Positions 37,615 to 46,667 of a stretch of DNA of 53,960 bases are shown piece by piece. A model generated the notes under the pieces. The model did no database searches. It was not told the DNA's origin and worked only from the letters and a program-made list of their open reading frames with translations. A program made the translations under genes and the position numbers. Source of the stretch: DATCRE01 sp964235605 (GTDB lineage Bacteria; Bacteroidota; Bacteroidia; Cytophagales; Cyclobacteriaceae); assembly GCA_964235605.1 (NCBI GenBank), contig CAXSCR010000028.1, forward strand, positions 1 through 53,960, read 5' to 3'. Position 1 is the first letter of the stretch. Every line of letters begins with the position of its first letter.

Positions 37615-38050
37615 TTTTATGTCTATACTCTTTTGCAACCTTGGTCAATGATTTTGTCGTCGTAAATTAAATATAACAGTTGATTTAACGTCATTTTACT
37701 AACTATTGAAAAATAATTCCTTCTCATAATGTTGTAGGAAAAGGTGTTTGTTTTACTGGAAAACTAACCAGTTTAATATTGATTTATGAACTGGATCGAT
37801 TCAACTTTCTATATTACAAGCGATTTCCCTTATGATTACGCTTTTAAGCGCTTGTCAACTACAGCTTACTTATTCGATATGCCACTGGTCAAAAGATACA
37901 AATCCTTTACATGCGCCCCACAGGTGAGTCACCTTATAAAACTTAAAAAATCGAGCTAGCAGCTCAAAGTTAGCAGCCAGAAGCTATCTGATAACCTGGA
38001 AGATATATTTAGTTCATGTAGAATAATTAATTTGCCGGCAAAATATAATT
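37615..38050. other. Intergenic region with inverted repeats and a small ORF
   Basis: This is 436 bp after the truncated TolC gene. It contains a 57-codon frame (37786-37959), the perfect GAGCTAGCAGCTC palindrome near 37954, and TTTGCCGGCAAA (38031-38042), a perfect 12-bp palindrome 8 bp upstream of the nuclease start. The CAAGGTTG/CAACCTTG pair at its left edge could mark a small insertion. Confidence 0.45.
37786..37959 (+). CDS. Small ORF, uncertain (57 aa)
   Basis: It reads MNWIDSTFYITSDFPYDYAF and ends LIKLKKSS. It has no signal peptide, no known motif and no clear ribosome-binding site. It might be a real small gene or a chance frame in a disrupted region. Confidence 0.25.
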   Translation: MNWIDSTFYITSDFPYDYAFKRLSTTAYLFDMPLVKRYKSFTCAPQVSHLIKLKKSS

Positions 38051-41000
38051 ATGAAGATATTCTACCGGCTTTTGATTGCATGCACCTTACTTACCTCTGG
38101 GTCCATGGCTGTGGCGCAAGTCAATCTTGCAAACATTAATATTCCTTATGTTGAGCATTTTGAGTCGCTCGCTGTTACTCCTACCAGTACCTATGTTCCG
38201 CAAGGTTGGCGCTTCCTAGAAACTGGCACTGGCGCGAACACCACATATGCTGCAAGCACAGGGTCAGCTAATGGCGGAAACACGTACAGTTTTGGTCTCG
38301 ATCAAGATCGTGCCTTAGGTGGTGTGCAATCAGGATCGCTTATGTCTACCATAGGTGCACATTTTAAAAATAATACAGGCGCTATCATTACTGGTCTACA
38401 GATAAGTTATAAAGGCGAGCAATGGCGTCTTGGCACTTTAGCACGTGGGGCTGATAGGCTTGATTTTCAATATAGTTTTGACGCCACATCGCTAAACACG
38501 GGTAGCTGGATAGATAACGATTCACTAGATTTTATCAGCCCTGTAACAACAGGCGCAGTAGGTGCGCTGAACGGAAATACAACCCCCAATAACACATTAA
38601 TAAAGTTTATCATTACAGGTACAGTAATTAGGCCTGATGAATCTTTTTGGATACGGTGGCAGGATTTTAATGTGTCTGGCGCAGATGATGGACTTGCTAT
38701 CGATGATTTTTCAATTATACCCTTAGGTGCTCCTTCCAATGATCCAAACATCATACTTACGCCCACGGCATTAAATTTTGGTGATCAAGACCTTGGTCAA
38801 GGTGACACGCTGGGTTTTAACATCATAGGACGTAACTTAAAAGATTCGATCAGAATAAATTCCTCCAATCCTGCGTATAAGCTCTCATTTCAAAATTCAC
38901 CATTTTCATCGTCATTAACCCTACCAGAAAGTGGTGGAAGAGTAAGTGTTAGATTTGTACCAGTAACCAATGGCCCAGTGGTTGCCTCCATAATTCTAAC
39001 GAGCGATTCCGCCCACGCCAGCCTTACTGTGCGTGGAAATGGATATGATCCAAACGCTAACATTATTACCATCGCTGAAGCCAGAACAAAACCCGTTGGT
39101 ACAAAAGTGACTATTGTGGGTCGTGTTACGGTTTCAAATCAATTCAATGGTCCATCATTCATGGAGGATTCATACAGCGGTATTCCTGTTTTTGATTATG
39201 GATTTAGTCACGCGGTTAACATGGGTGATTCCGTAAGGGTCACAGGTCAAATTGTTTTATTCAATGAACAGGTACAGATTGGTGGTAGTGGCGTAACATT
39301 TTTCATTGAGCCACCACCAGCATTGCCTAAAACGCCAAAAAGAATTCAAATAAATGAACTTGCGGCCTATGAAGGGCGGCTCGTTACGATTGAACAAATT
39401 CAACTTGTCAATAATCAGTTTGTATTCTATCCGCAAAGCACAGAGCGGATGATTGTGTCTGGTATACAGGCTGACTTACGGATTGATGGTGACACAAACA
39501 TTCCTGGACTTTTGAAGCCTCATGGTGTGTTTGATATCACAGGCGTAGTTGGACGATTTAAAGCCAATGCCCAGTTGATGCCGCGTTTTCAATCAGATAT
39601 TCCAGGAGCCATTGAGCCTACCACGGCGTATGACAGCGTTCCTAAAGAGAAAACATTTGATCTTGTTAACTGGAATATAGAATTTTTCGGAGCCACAAAA
39701 GAAGCTTATGGTCAGGAATTCGGTCCTGAAAATGAGGCCCTTCAGCGCTTGAATGTAAAAACTGTACTTGAGTCACTTGATGCTGATGTAATTGCTGTAC
39801 AAGAGGTATCAGATGAGAATCTCTTTAATGAACTCACAAAAGATCTATCACCCTACAAGTCTATTTGTACAGATCGCTATTCGTATTCATTTAATGGTAA
39901 TGATTCATCATTCCCGCCACAAAAGGTATGTTTCCTGTATGATTCAACTACCGTTAAGGTGATTTCAGCCCGGCCTCTTTTCGAAGCTTTATATGATTCT
40001 GCGCGCACCACAGATGGATCTGCTATACCAGGATATCCTGGTGGATCTGCTTCAAGCTTTTGGTCAAGCGGACGTTTGCCTTTCATGCTAACGGCAGAAG
40101 TCACTATCGATGGTGTAACTGAAATTGTAAAATTCATTAACATACATGCTAAGTCTGGAAGCGCAGCCGATGACCGTGCACGCCGGTTGTATGATGGTGC
40201 TGTCTTAAAAGATAGTTTGGATGCGCATTTCCCGAATGATAATTTTGTAGTCCTCGGAGATTTCAATGATGATCTTGATCAATCTATTACGCCAGGCCTG
40301 TCATCGCCATATCAGAATTTTGTTAGCGATGTAACAGATTATAAGCCTATCACCAAAGCACTTAGTGATGCAGGCGCACGTTCCACTTTAAGCTTCGGCG
40401 ATGTGATTGATCACCAGATCTTATCAAATGAGCTTGGAGATAAATACTTAGCGGGTTCTGTCTCAGTCATTATACCCTTCCGTACTACACCCAACTACAG
40501 TGCTACAACTTCTGATCACCTTCCAGTTTCCTCACGATTCCATTTCGCAGCGCCACGATTAAGTTTTGTTCAGAACGCCATTACAACAGGGGAGGGCACC
40601 ACGGCAATAAGTGTTTCTTTATATTTTTCAAAAACACTTACAACAGACAAAACCATTTCCATTTCTCTGGGTGCTTCATCGCTTACGTACGGTGTTGATT
40701 ACGTAACGTCACCAGCTGCGTTTAGTAATAAAATTGATCTGCATGCATTAGCGGGTACTGATACCCTTTCTTTTATAATAACCGTAACTGATGATCAGAT
40801 TGACGAATTGACCGAGAGTGTCTTTTTTGAATTAATCGCACAGCAAGGCATCGAATTTGGATTCTCAAAATTATTGCTGACAATTGAAGACAATGATGTT
40901 CCAACTATTTCATTTGCCATTGCAAGTGCATCCATTCCTGAAAGTTCATCACCCTACGAAGTGATATTAAATTTATCTCAAGCGCCGGCTACTGATCAAA

Positions 41001-41524
41001 GTGTAACCATAGCGCTTTCAAGAATGACATCAACCTTTTATGGGCAGGATTTTACAACTACACCAAACGGCTCAAGCGGACAAATTGTAATACCAATTGA
41101 TGCCGGAAGTACAAAGAAGTCGTTTACATTCAATGCCCTGGCTGATAATGTAAGAGAAAATACACAAGAAGGTGTAAAGTTCACCATTTTAGACGTAAGC
41201 CAAGGATTAACAACAGGAACACAAAATGTATTTAATGCCGGCATCACAGATGTGAACAAGAAGAAGTTCAAATTCATAGTGATTCCTAATCCTACTTTCG
41301 GTATTGTTTACTTAGTTGATACTGATTTCTGGGAGGACTACAAAGGCAAGGTTAGGGTTGTTCTTAGAAAGCATACAGGGGAGATTATTTACAACGGCTC
41401 TGATACACCAGCAGCTGTAAGTGAAGCGGTAAGTGCTGTGTTAAAGCAACAATGTTTTGGAATTTATTTGTTGAATGTTAACGCAGACGGCGAGAACTCT
41501 GCAATACGCATACTTAAGATTTAA
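38051..41524 (+). CDS. Secreted multidomain nuclease with T9SS-like C-terminal sorting domain
   Basis: This 1157-residue exported protein has the signal MKIFYRLLIACTLLTSGSMA...AQ. The order seems to be: an N-terminal jelly-roll-like region (about 30-230), a choice-of-anchor/Ig-like segment (NIILTPTALNFGDQDLGQGD), an OB-fold-like stretch (VTIVGRVTVSNQFNG), a DNase I/EEP catalytic domain (about 540-840: NWNIEFFG, VIAVQEVSDENLF, INIHAKSGSAADDRARRLYD, LGDFNDDLDQSI, SDHLPVSSRF), two Calx-beta repeats (SITLGASSL-like region and IPESSSPYEVILNLSQAPAT), and a C-terminal KFIVIPNPTFGIVYLVD / LNVNADGENSAIRILKI typical of T9SS CTDs. It probably digests extracellular DNA or RNA, secreted by the T9SS. Confidence 0.85.
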   Translation: MKIFYRLLIACTLLTSGSMAVAQVNLANINIPYVEHFESLAVTPTSTYVPQGWRFLETGTGANTTYAASTGSANGGNTYSFGLDQDRALGGVQSGSLMSTIGAHFKNNTGAIITGLQISYKGEQWRLGTLARGADRLDFQYSFDATSLNTGSWIDNDSLDFISPVTTGAVGALNGNTTPNNTLIKFIITGTVIRPDESFWIRWQDFNVSGADDGLAIDDFSIIPLGAPSNDPNIILTPTALNFGDQDLGQGDTLGFNIIGRNLKDSIRINSSNPAYKLSFQNSPFSSSLTLPESGGRVSVRFVPVTNGPVVASIILTSDSAHASLTVRGNGYDPNANIITIAEARTKPVGTKVTIVGRVTVSNQFNGPSFMEDSYSGIPVFDYGFSHAVNMGDSVRVTGQIVLFNEQVQIGGSGVTFFIEPPPALPKTPKRIQINELAAYEGRLVTIEQIQLVNNQFVFYPQSTERMIVSGIQADLRIDGDTNIPGLLKPHGVFDITGVVGRFKANAQLMPRFQSDIPGAIEPTTAYDSVPKEKTFDLVNWNIEFFGATKEAYGQEFGPENEALQRLNVKTVLESLDADVIAVQEVSDENLFNELTKDLSPYKSICTDRYSYSFNGNDSSFPPQKVCFLYDSTTVKVISARPLFEALYDSARTTDGSAIPGYPGGSASSFWSSGRLPFMLTAEVTIDGVTEIVKFINIHAKSGSAADDRARRLYDGAVLKDSLDAHFPNDNFVVLGDFNDDLDQSITPGLSSPYQNFVSDVTDYKPITKALSDAGARSTLSFGDVIDHQILSNELGDKYLAGSVSVIIPFRTTPNYSATTSDHLPVSSRFHFAAPRLSFVQNAITTGEGTTAISVSLYFSKTLTTDKTISISLGASSLTYGVDYVTSPAAFSNKIDLHALAGTDTLSFIITVTDDQIDELTESVFFELIAQQGIEFGFSKLLLTIEDNDVPTISFAIASASIPESSSPYEVILNLSQAPATDQSVTIALSRMTSTFYGQDFTTTPNGSSGQIVIPIDAGSTKKSFTFNALADNVRENTQEGVKFTILDVSQGLTTGTQNVFNAGITDVNKKKFKFIVIPNPTFGIVYLVDTDFWEDYKGKVRVVLRKHTGEIIYNGSDTPAAVSEAVSAVLKQQCFGIYLLNVNADGENSAIRILKI

Positions 41525-41547
41525 GTAGAATATACTGAAAGTTAAAC

Positions 41548-41585
41548 AACCCTGAGGCCCATTGGCTTCGGGGTTTGTTTTTTAT
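41548..41585. terminator. Terminator between convergent genes
   Basis: AACCCTGAGGCC (41548-41559) pairs with GGCTTCGGGGTT (41564-41575) with two G-T wobbles and a 4-nt loop, followed by TGTTTTTTATA. It ends the nuclease gene and, being partly T/A-flanked on the left, may serve the minus-strand gene at 41609 as well. Confidence 0.8.
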
Positions 41586-41608
41586 AATCATATAATGTTC
41601 ACTTGATT

Positions 41609-42289
41609 TTAAGCCGTATTCTTGGTAAGCCAAAATTTATTTCCTGTCAGTTGATCTATGTCATCCATAAATGTTAATACGGTATTCTTTATGTATGCAG
41701 TAAACATAAGTGTCTGATCTAATTCTGCGGGCTCCATAAATTGCGTTAAATCCTGATCACTTGGATTTACATCTGTTAAGGGGTTCTTAATTGAAAAGTA
41801 ATATAAGGTGTAGTAGTTTGGCTCTTTAGAAAAGAAGTACTGATGAATAGGAGATGAGAGATAAAATGCATTTCGATTATAAGCCGTATCGACGGATGTT
41901 TCAAATGGACACTTCTTAAATATTACGCTATCATATTGCGCGAAAGAATAAAGTATAATATGTGCTAGGCTCAACAACGTTTCTCTTCTTAAATGCTTGG
42001 TAGAATAAAAGCAGCTTGTAATAGAAAATAAAAACAGTGTTAATTCAAAATAGGATTTATATAAATAATACGGATCTGCTTTCGTGCTTACCATCTGTTT
42101 TGAATTATCGGAAAGATATCGGGCATGTTCTTTTAAGCTTCTTTCGTAGATATGAATTACTTTTTTTAGTTCACTTTTCTCTTCGTTGGTTAATTTGCAA
42201 ATCAGTTCCTTAAACACAGGAGGGTGAAATTCGGGTGAATCAATAACGTTGGAGTTGAAAGAAAAACCAGGTTCTTTTAATGCACTCAT
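41609..42289 (-). CDS. Hypothetical protein (226 aa)
   Basis: I do not recognise this protein. It has no signal peptide, is mixed alpha/beta in flavour, is rich in aromatic residues (FSITSCFYSTKHLRRETLLS, YYLYKSYFELTLFLF) and has charged helices near the N-terminus (LTNEEKSELKKVIHIYERSL). A His at HIILYSFAQYD and a Cys-rich stretch are possible sites, but none matches a family known to me. It lies convergent to the nuclease and alone on its strand. Codon use looks ordinary. Confidence 0.6.
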   Translation of the reverse strand: MSALKEPGFSFNSNVIDSPEFHPPVFKELICKLTNEEKSELKKVIHIYERSLKEHARYLSDNSKQMVSTKADPYYLYKSYFELTLFLFSITSCFYSTKHLRRETLLSLAHIILYSFAQYDSVIFKKCPFETSVDTAYNRNAFYLSSPIHQYFFSKEPNYYTLYYFSIKNPLTDVNPSDQDLTQFMEPAELDQTLMFTAYIKNTVLTFMDDIDQLTGNKFWLTKNTA

Positions 42290-42724
42290 AATGGTAGATG
42301 TTTAATAGATTCCTATCATTAACACATCAAATTGATAACCATTTAAATTTATTTAATCATTTAACTGATTAGCAAAGACTTGTAAAATAGATAGACAGAT
42401 CCCTATTCCATTATGGTACAGCATGGATTTTTCCGAATTTAGCTATGGGTTTGCCCTTTGCATTTTATCTGTATAATCAAACTAGAAAGGTACTTCTAAA
42501 GCGAAAGGAATAATTGAATGTGTAACCTTGGATGACATTTTAACAAACAATTCAACACTTATTGCAGTCTAATGCCAAATGCACAATCATTTCAATAAAA
42601 GAAAACCTACATATGTGTTAATTCATTGAATAGATATTGTGGACCTTTTATGGAGTTCGATAAGTTATATTTACAAATGAAGTCTAACGTGCCGCGATTC
42701 AAACTATGTAATCGTAATTGAACA
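42290..42724. other. Intergenic region with a possible gene relic
   Basis: This is 435 bp between two minus-strand genes. The right end (42550-42724) should hold downstream sequence of the HxlR gene. A plus-strand fragment at 42387-42513 looks protein-like; the rest shows AT-rich DNA with no RNA or terminator I can support. Confidence 0.45.
42387..42513 (+). pseudogene. C-terminal relic of a membrane protein, uncertain
   Basis: From just after an in-frame stop the plus frame reads LFHYGTAWIFPNLAMGLPFA, then FYLYNQTRKVLLKRKE and stops at 42511-42513. A hydrophobic helix followed by a basic tail looks like a protein end. No start or neighbours support it. Confidence 0.25.
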
Positions 42725-43078
42725 TTATTTCTTCATAATGTTTTTTCTGTGGAGTACGCCCCATTTTCTTAATGCCTCAATGACCTCTTGGAGCGCATCG
42801 CTCTGGGCGGTTAGTTCATAGGTTACCTTAACAGGATAAGTATTGTATACTTTTCTTTTCACTAGCTTGTTGATTTCAAGATCACGTAGCTCTTTAGCAA
42901 GCATACGGTCTGTAATACCATTGACTTCTTTTGAAATTTCACCATAACGTTTTACTCCAAAAGAAAGCGCAATTATTATTGGAAGTTTCCATTTGCCATT
43001 TAAAACGTCGAGCGCATCTCTTACGGGTCGTAAGATTTCTTTACATTCAGAATACGTATCAAGTGATCGCTTTGCCAT
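42725..43078 (-). CDS. HxlR-family winged-helix transcriptional regulator
   Basis: This 117-residue cytosolic DNA-binding protein matches HxlR throughout: a CKEILRPVRDALDVLNGKWK start, IIIALSFGVKRYGEISKEVN, the recognition region GITDRMLAKELRDLEINKLV and a wing ending PVKVTYELTAQSDAL. A single Cys is near the N-terminus (Cys 12), the position used for redox or aldehyde sensing in some relatives. It is divergent from an LLM oxidoreductase with about 120 bp between starts, so it likely controls both genes. Confidence 0.88.
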   Translation of the reverse strand: MAKRSLDTYSECKEILRPVRDALDVLNGKWKLPIIIALSFGVKRYGEISKEVNGITDRMLAKELRDLEINKLVKRKVYNTYPVKVTYELTAQSDALQEVIEALRKWGVLHRKNIMKK

Positions 43079-43089
43079 AAATGGTCGTT

Positions 43090-43123
43090 ACTATACAAAA
43101 GGATAGTGCTATATTTTATATAG
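43090..43123. promoter_or_regulatory. Divergent promoter region with paired palindromes
   Basis: ACTAT (43090-43094) is inverted at ATAGT (43103-43107), and CTATATTTTATATAG (43109-43123) is a perfect 6-bp-arm palindrome. Both lie between the HxlR start (43078) and the LLM gene (43201), and are candidate HxlR sites. AT-richness alone could create such arms. Confidence 0.5.
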
Positions 43124-43200
43124 TATAATACGAATGTAAGTGAATTACGTACACATACATATTGGGATTGGGTCAAAAAGTTTATCTAGTTTTAAAATAT

Positions 43201-44235
43201 ATGGAAATTGGTATTGATAGTTTTGCCATTGCATCGATAGACGATGGTAGAGATAGGGCAAAGGATAGCATGAATGCGTTGGCGGAATTGCTTGAAAGGA
43301 TAGAGCATGCAGATAAATGTGGTCTTGATGTGTTCGGAATTGGCGAACATCACCGTAAGGAATTTCTTGACTCAGCACCAACTATGATTCTTGCAGCTGC
43401 TGCTGCTCGAACACAACGTATTATTTTAACCAGTGCAGTTACTGTACTTAGTGCTGCTGATCCAGTAAGGGTATTTCAAAATTTTTCTACCCTGGATTTG
43501 ATCTCTAAGGGGCGAGCAGAAATGGTGGTTGGTCGTGGTTCGTTTATAGAAGCATATCCATTATTTGGTCTGAGCCTACAAGATTATGACGCGCTCTTCG
43601 CTGAAAAATTAGATCTATTACTTGAGATTCGCGGCAATGAATTTGTTACTTGGAAAGGTAAGTTTCGCGCCGCTCTTAACAATCAAGCGATTTACCCAAG
43701 ACCTTTACAGAATGAACTTCCTATATGGCTAGGGGTAGGAGGCACTCCTGCATCCTTTATTAGAGCTGGTAAACTTGGCTTGCCTTTAATGGTAGCAGTT
43801 ATTGGGGGTGAGACTCATCGTTTTCGTCCGCTTATTGACTTGTATCGGGAAGCTGGCATGAAAGCAGGCCATGCCTCTGAAAAATTAAAAGTTGGACTCC
43901 ACTCCTTGGGTTATGTTGCAAACACAACAGAAGAAGCCATTCAAGATTATTATCCGGGATATGAAGAAACGTTTACAAGAATTGGTAAAGAACGCGGATG
44001 GCCTCCCGTTACTAGAAGTCATTTTGAAGCACAGAGAGGGCCGCGTGGTGCATTTCTGGTCGGTGATCCAAACGAAGTTGCAGAAAAAATTCTTCGTCAC
44101 AGTGAATCGCTTGGGGGAATTTCAAGAGTTACTTTTCAAATGGACAATGCAAAGTTATCACATGAAAAATTGTTGCAAGCCATTGAGTTAATAGGCACGC
44201 GCGTCGCACCATTGGTTCATGGGGGAGATTACTGA
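43201..44235 (+). CDS. LLM-class flavin-dependent oxidoreductase
   Basis: This 344-residue luciferase-like TIM-barrel protein begins MEIGIDSFAIASIDDGRDRA. Family landmarks are DVFGIGEHHRKEFLDSAP, LTSAVTVLSAADPVRVFQNF, GRAEMVVGRGSFIEAYPLF and IWLGVGGTPASFIRAGKLGL. It probably uses FMN or F420-like flavin with NAD(P)H to oxidise an unknown small molecule. I chose ATG 43201 because it starts the barrel; the in-frame start at 43162 adds an unlikely leader. Its pairing with HxlR suggests induction by a reactive compound. Confidence 0.87.
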   Translation: MEIGIDSFAIASIDDGRDRAKDSMNALAELLERIEHADKCGLDVFGIGEHHRKEFLDSAPTMILAAAAARTQRIILTSAVTVLSAADPVRVFQNFSTLDLISKGRAEMVVGRGSFIEAYPLFGLSLQDYDALFAEKLDLLLEIRGNEFVTWKGKFRAALNNQAIYPRPLQNELPIWLGVGGTPASFIRAGKLGLPLMVAVIGGETHRFRPLIDLYREAGMKAGHASEKLKVGLHSLGYVANTTEEAIQDYYPGYEETFTRIGKERGWPPVTRSHFEAQRGPRGAFLVGDPNEVAEKILRHSESLGGISRVTFQMDNAKLSHEKLLQAIELIGTRVAPLVHGGDY

Positions 44236-44998
44236 ATGTGCAAACATAAAAAGATTATATTGAACTATGTACAATAAATATCTGCTTGGAAGATACAACA
44301 ATAACTATGCTTGACATTGTAATATTATAGAAGCACCTAAGCAAGGAAATCGCGTTTTAAAAATGAAAGTTTGATTAAGATTTTTATCCATGCCTTGTCG
44401 TAATCAAAAGTATACCTATGTTAATAGTAGTTTTATGTTGGTGTTCATTCGTTCTAGATGACGGACCCTAAAATAATATAACCGTTGGCGTCGGGAAATT
44501 TCTTTTACGTACATCGATTTTCCTTAAATTACAGTCAAAAGAAAAAAAACAGTGCATTCTCAAGCCGGCGCACTTAATTGTTATTTTCCGCGAGAAAAAT
44601 CGCATATATACTAGTCTTGCGTAATTTGTAACACCCCGTGGTGGTCTTAATTCAAAAAGGCAATTTTACATAACATACGTGGATGTTCTGCTTCTAATTT
44701 ACATCCAATGGTTTAGGTGTAATGTCTTCGTTATTACTTCACGTGTAACTTTGCAACCCTTACTTACTCATTTCAATTGCTTTAATAGAACTCACCATGA
44801 CTTCTATTATGAGTATTTGTAGTAAGCTGTGATGAAACGTCTCTCGTACAGTGTATGTCTAAAGTAATATACTCATAGTTCTTCTCCTCTTTTACTAGTG
44901 TATAGGGCATTTCAAACGATTTCTGCCATTTCTGTTTTCGGATTCTATAAAAAAAAACTTGTTCCTATAGCGATCATGGCATAGCTTTGTTGTACGTG
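44236..44998. other. Long intergenic region
   Basis: This is about 760 bp between the LLM gene and the small exported protein. It contains a Bacteroidota-style -7 motif candidate TAACTTTG at 44746-44753 without a matching -33 TTTG, and a protein-like relic on the minus strand (44782-44964). Otherwise it is AT-rich with no RNA or repeat that I can support. Confidence 0.45.
44782..44964 (-). pseudogene. Protein-like relic on the minus strand, uncertain
   Basis: After an in-frame stop the minus frame reads EQVFFYRIRKQKWQKSFEMP, then YTLVKEEKNYEYITLDIHCT and ends RSHGEFY before a stop at 44782. Such a charged, ordered stretch is unlikely in random AT-rich DNA, but it lacks a start and I do not recognise it. 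Confidence 0.25.
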
Positions 44999-45418
44999 AT
45001 GAATCATTTTATGAAATACCTTTTGACACTTTGCATTCTAATGACCGGTTATGGTCACTTGTCTGCGCATGCGGAAAATAGGTGTACGCTGTATACTTCA
45101 TCAAAAAGTGTTACCCTTACAACTCCTGTCCTTTTGGGTGATAAACAACATGATTTAATCTTATTCATCAGGTCAGCTACCTCGCTGCCTACTGAAAAAG
45201 GAAATTGCTTAATTGATCTTGTTGAGAATGAAATCGAGGAAGACGAGTTGAGCTCTTCCAAAAAGAACTTAGAAAACTATAGCGGGTTTAATTCAATTTT
45301 TTTTGGCAGAATGCCTGGTTATTTTTTAACCAGCAATAGAAAGGTTTCAACATCCTATCATCACAATTCTTACACCTTATCATACCGTTACCTCATGCTT
45401 GGGGTATTAAGAATTTGA
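44999..45418 (+). CDS. Small exported hypothetical protein
   Basis: From ATG 44999 the ORF encodes about 139 residues; ATG 45011 would start the same signal peptide four codons later. The signal MKYLLTLCILMTGYGHLSAHA is followed by a short acidic/hydroxylated mature region (LVENEIEEDELSSSKKNLEN), no membrane segment and a basic end (YLMLGVLRI). It lies 141 bp upstream of the RND adaptor gene. I cannot assign it; it could be a sensor-like or accessory component of the pump. Confidence 0.6.
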   Translation: MNHFMKYLLTLCILMTGYGHLSAHAENRCTLYTSSKSVTLTTPVLLGDKQHDLILFIRSATSLPTEKGNCLIDLVENEIEEDELSSSKKNLENYSGFNSIFFGRMPGYFLTSNRKVSTSYHHNSYTLSYRYLMLGVLRI

Positions 45419-45559
45419 TAAATCTCAATAAGGTAATTTAACATTCCCTTACCCTTCATTTCTCTTACCCAGGCAACCATTGCATCAACTCGGTGCAGTT
45501 AGCGCTTAATACATTCATAAATTATTTTTTAAACGAATCGCTTTAAAGAGCAAATTAAT

Positions 45560-46642
45560 ATGAGTAGAATTCTCACGTTCATGAGTTTGTGTGGCCTGCT
45601 GTGCTGTGTGAGCTGTGGATCAAAACACGGCGAAACAGAAGATGCCATCAAATTTCTGGTCACAAGTCCTTTATTGAAAGACACACTCACTACGCAGCAG
45701 TATGTCTGTCAGATCAGGTCTATACAACATATTGAGCTCCGCGCATTGGAGAGAGGTTATCTTCAGAAAGTATTTGTAGACGAAGGTCAGTTTGTAAAAG
45801 AAGGACAGCGTATGTTTCAAATTATGCCGTTGCTCTACCAGGCAGAATTGCAGAAAGCACAGGCGGAAGCAGACTTTGCACAGATTGAATACAAAAACAC
45901 CATTCAACTTGCCGATAGCAACGTGGTATCAAAAAACGAGCTTGCGTTGGCGAAAGCGAAATTAGACAAAGCTAATGCAGAGGTTTCGCTAGCCCGTACT
46001 CACCTTGGATTTACAGACGTGAGGGCACCTTTTAGCGGTATTATGGATCGCTTTTATGCAAGACAAGGAAGCTTGCTGGCAGAAGGTGATCTACTCACTA
46101 CAATAGCAGATAATAGCAAGATGTGGGTTTATTTCAATGTGCCAGAAGCTGAATACCTGGATTATAAAATAAAGGCCAGAAAAGACAGTGTGGTCAAAGT
46201 AAATCTGGTCATGGCAAATCAACAGATGTTTGATCATCCAGGCCTTGTACAGGCAATTGAAGCGGATTTTAATAATGAAACTGGAAACATCGCTTTCAGG
46301 GCTACCTTTCCAAATCCCGAAGGTTTGCTAAGGCATGGAGAAACAGGAAATATTCAGATCAACAGACCGGTAAAAAATGCCCTGCTCATTCCGCAGAAAG
46401 CAACTTTTGAAGTGCTGGAAAAGAAGTATGTATATGTGTTGGATAAAGATAATGTGGTAGGCTCAAGGGAAATCATCGTAGATGCAGAATTGCCCCATAT
46501 CTTTGTTGTAAAGAGCGGTTTGAAAAAAACCGATAAAATCCTTCTGGAAGGATTACGACAGGTACACGAAAAGGAAAAAATCGAATATACATTCGTGCAG
46601 CCTGATTCTGTAATCTCAAATTTATCGCTATATGCCGAATAA
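45560..46642 (+). CDS. RND periplasmic adaptor (membrane fusion) lipoprotein
   Basis: This 360-residue AcrA-like adaptor has the lipobox LLCCVSC at about residue 19. The lipoyl half reads LERGYLQKVFVDEGQFVKEG, the alpha hairpin contains AELQKAQAEADFAQIEYKNT, the second lipoyl half is DVRAPFSGIMDRFYARQGSL, and the barrel/MP region includes NSKMWVYFNVPEAEYLDY. It is followed 25 bp later by the permease, making a standard adaptor-permease-channel operon. Confidence 0.9.
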   Translation: MSRILTFMSLCGLLCCVSCGSKHGETEDAIKFLVTSPLLKDTLTTQQYVCQIRSIQHIELRALERGYLQKVFVDEGQFVKEGQRMFQIMPLLYQAELQKAQAEADFAQIEYKNTIQLADSNVVSKNELALAKAKLDKANAEVSLARTHLGFTDVRAPFSGIMDRFYARQGSLLAEGDLLTTIADNSKMWVYFNVPEAEYLDYKIKARKDSVVKVNLVMANQQMFDHPGLVQAIEADFNNETGNIAFRATFPNPEGLLRHGETGNIQINRPVKNALLIPQKATFEVLEKKYVYVLDKDNVVGSREIIVDAELPHIFVVKSGLKKTDKILLEGLRQVHEKEKIEYTFVQPDSVISNLSLYAE

Positions 46643-46667
46643 CCAATTATCCTAAAAAGCAGAACAC

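Noticed and set aside
44746..44753. Bacteroidota promoter (TAACTTTG)
   Set aside because: The -33 TTTG partner is missing at the expected spacing and the next gene is about 250 bp away.
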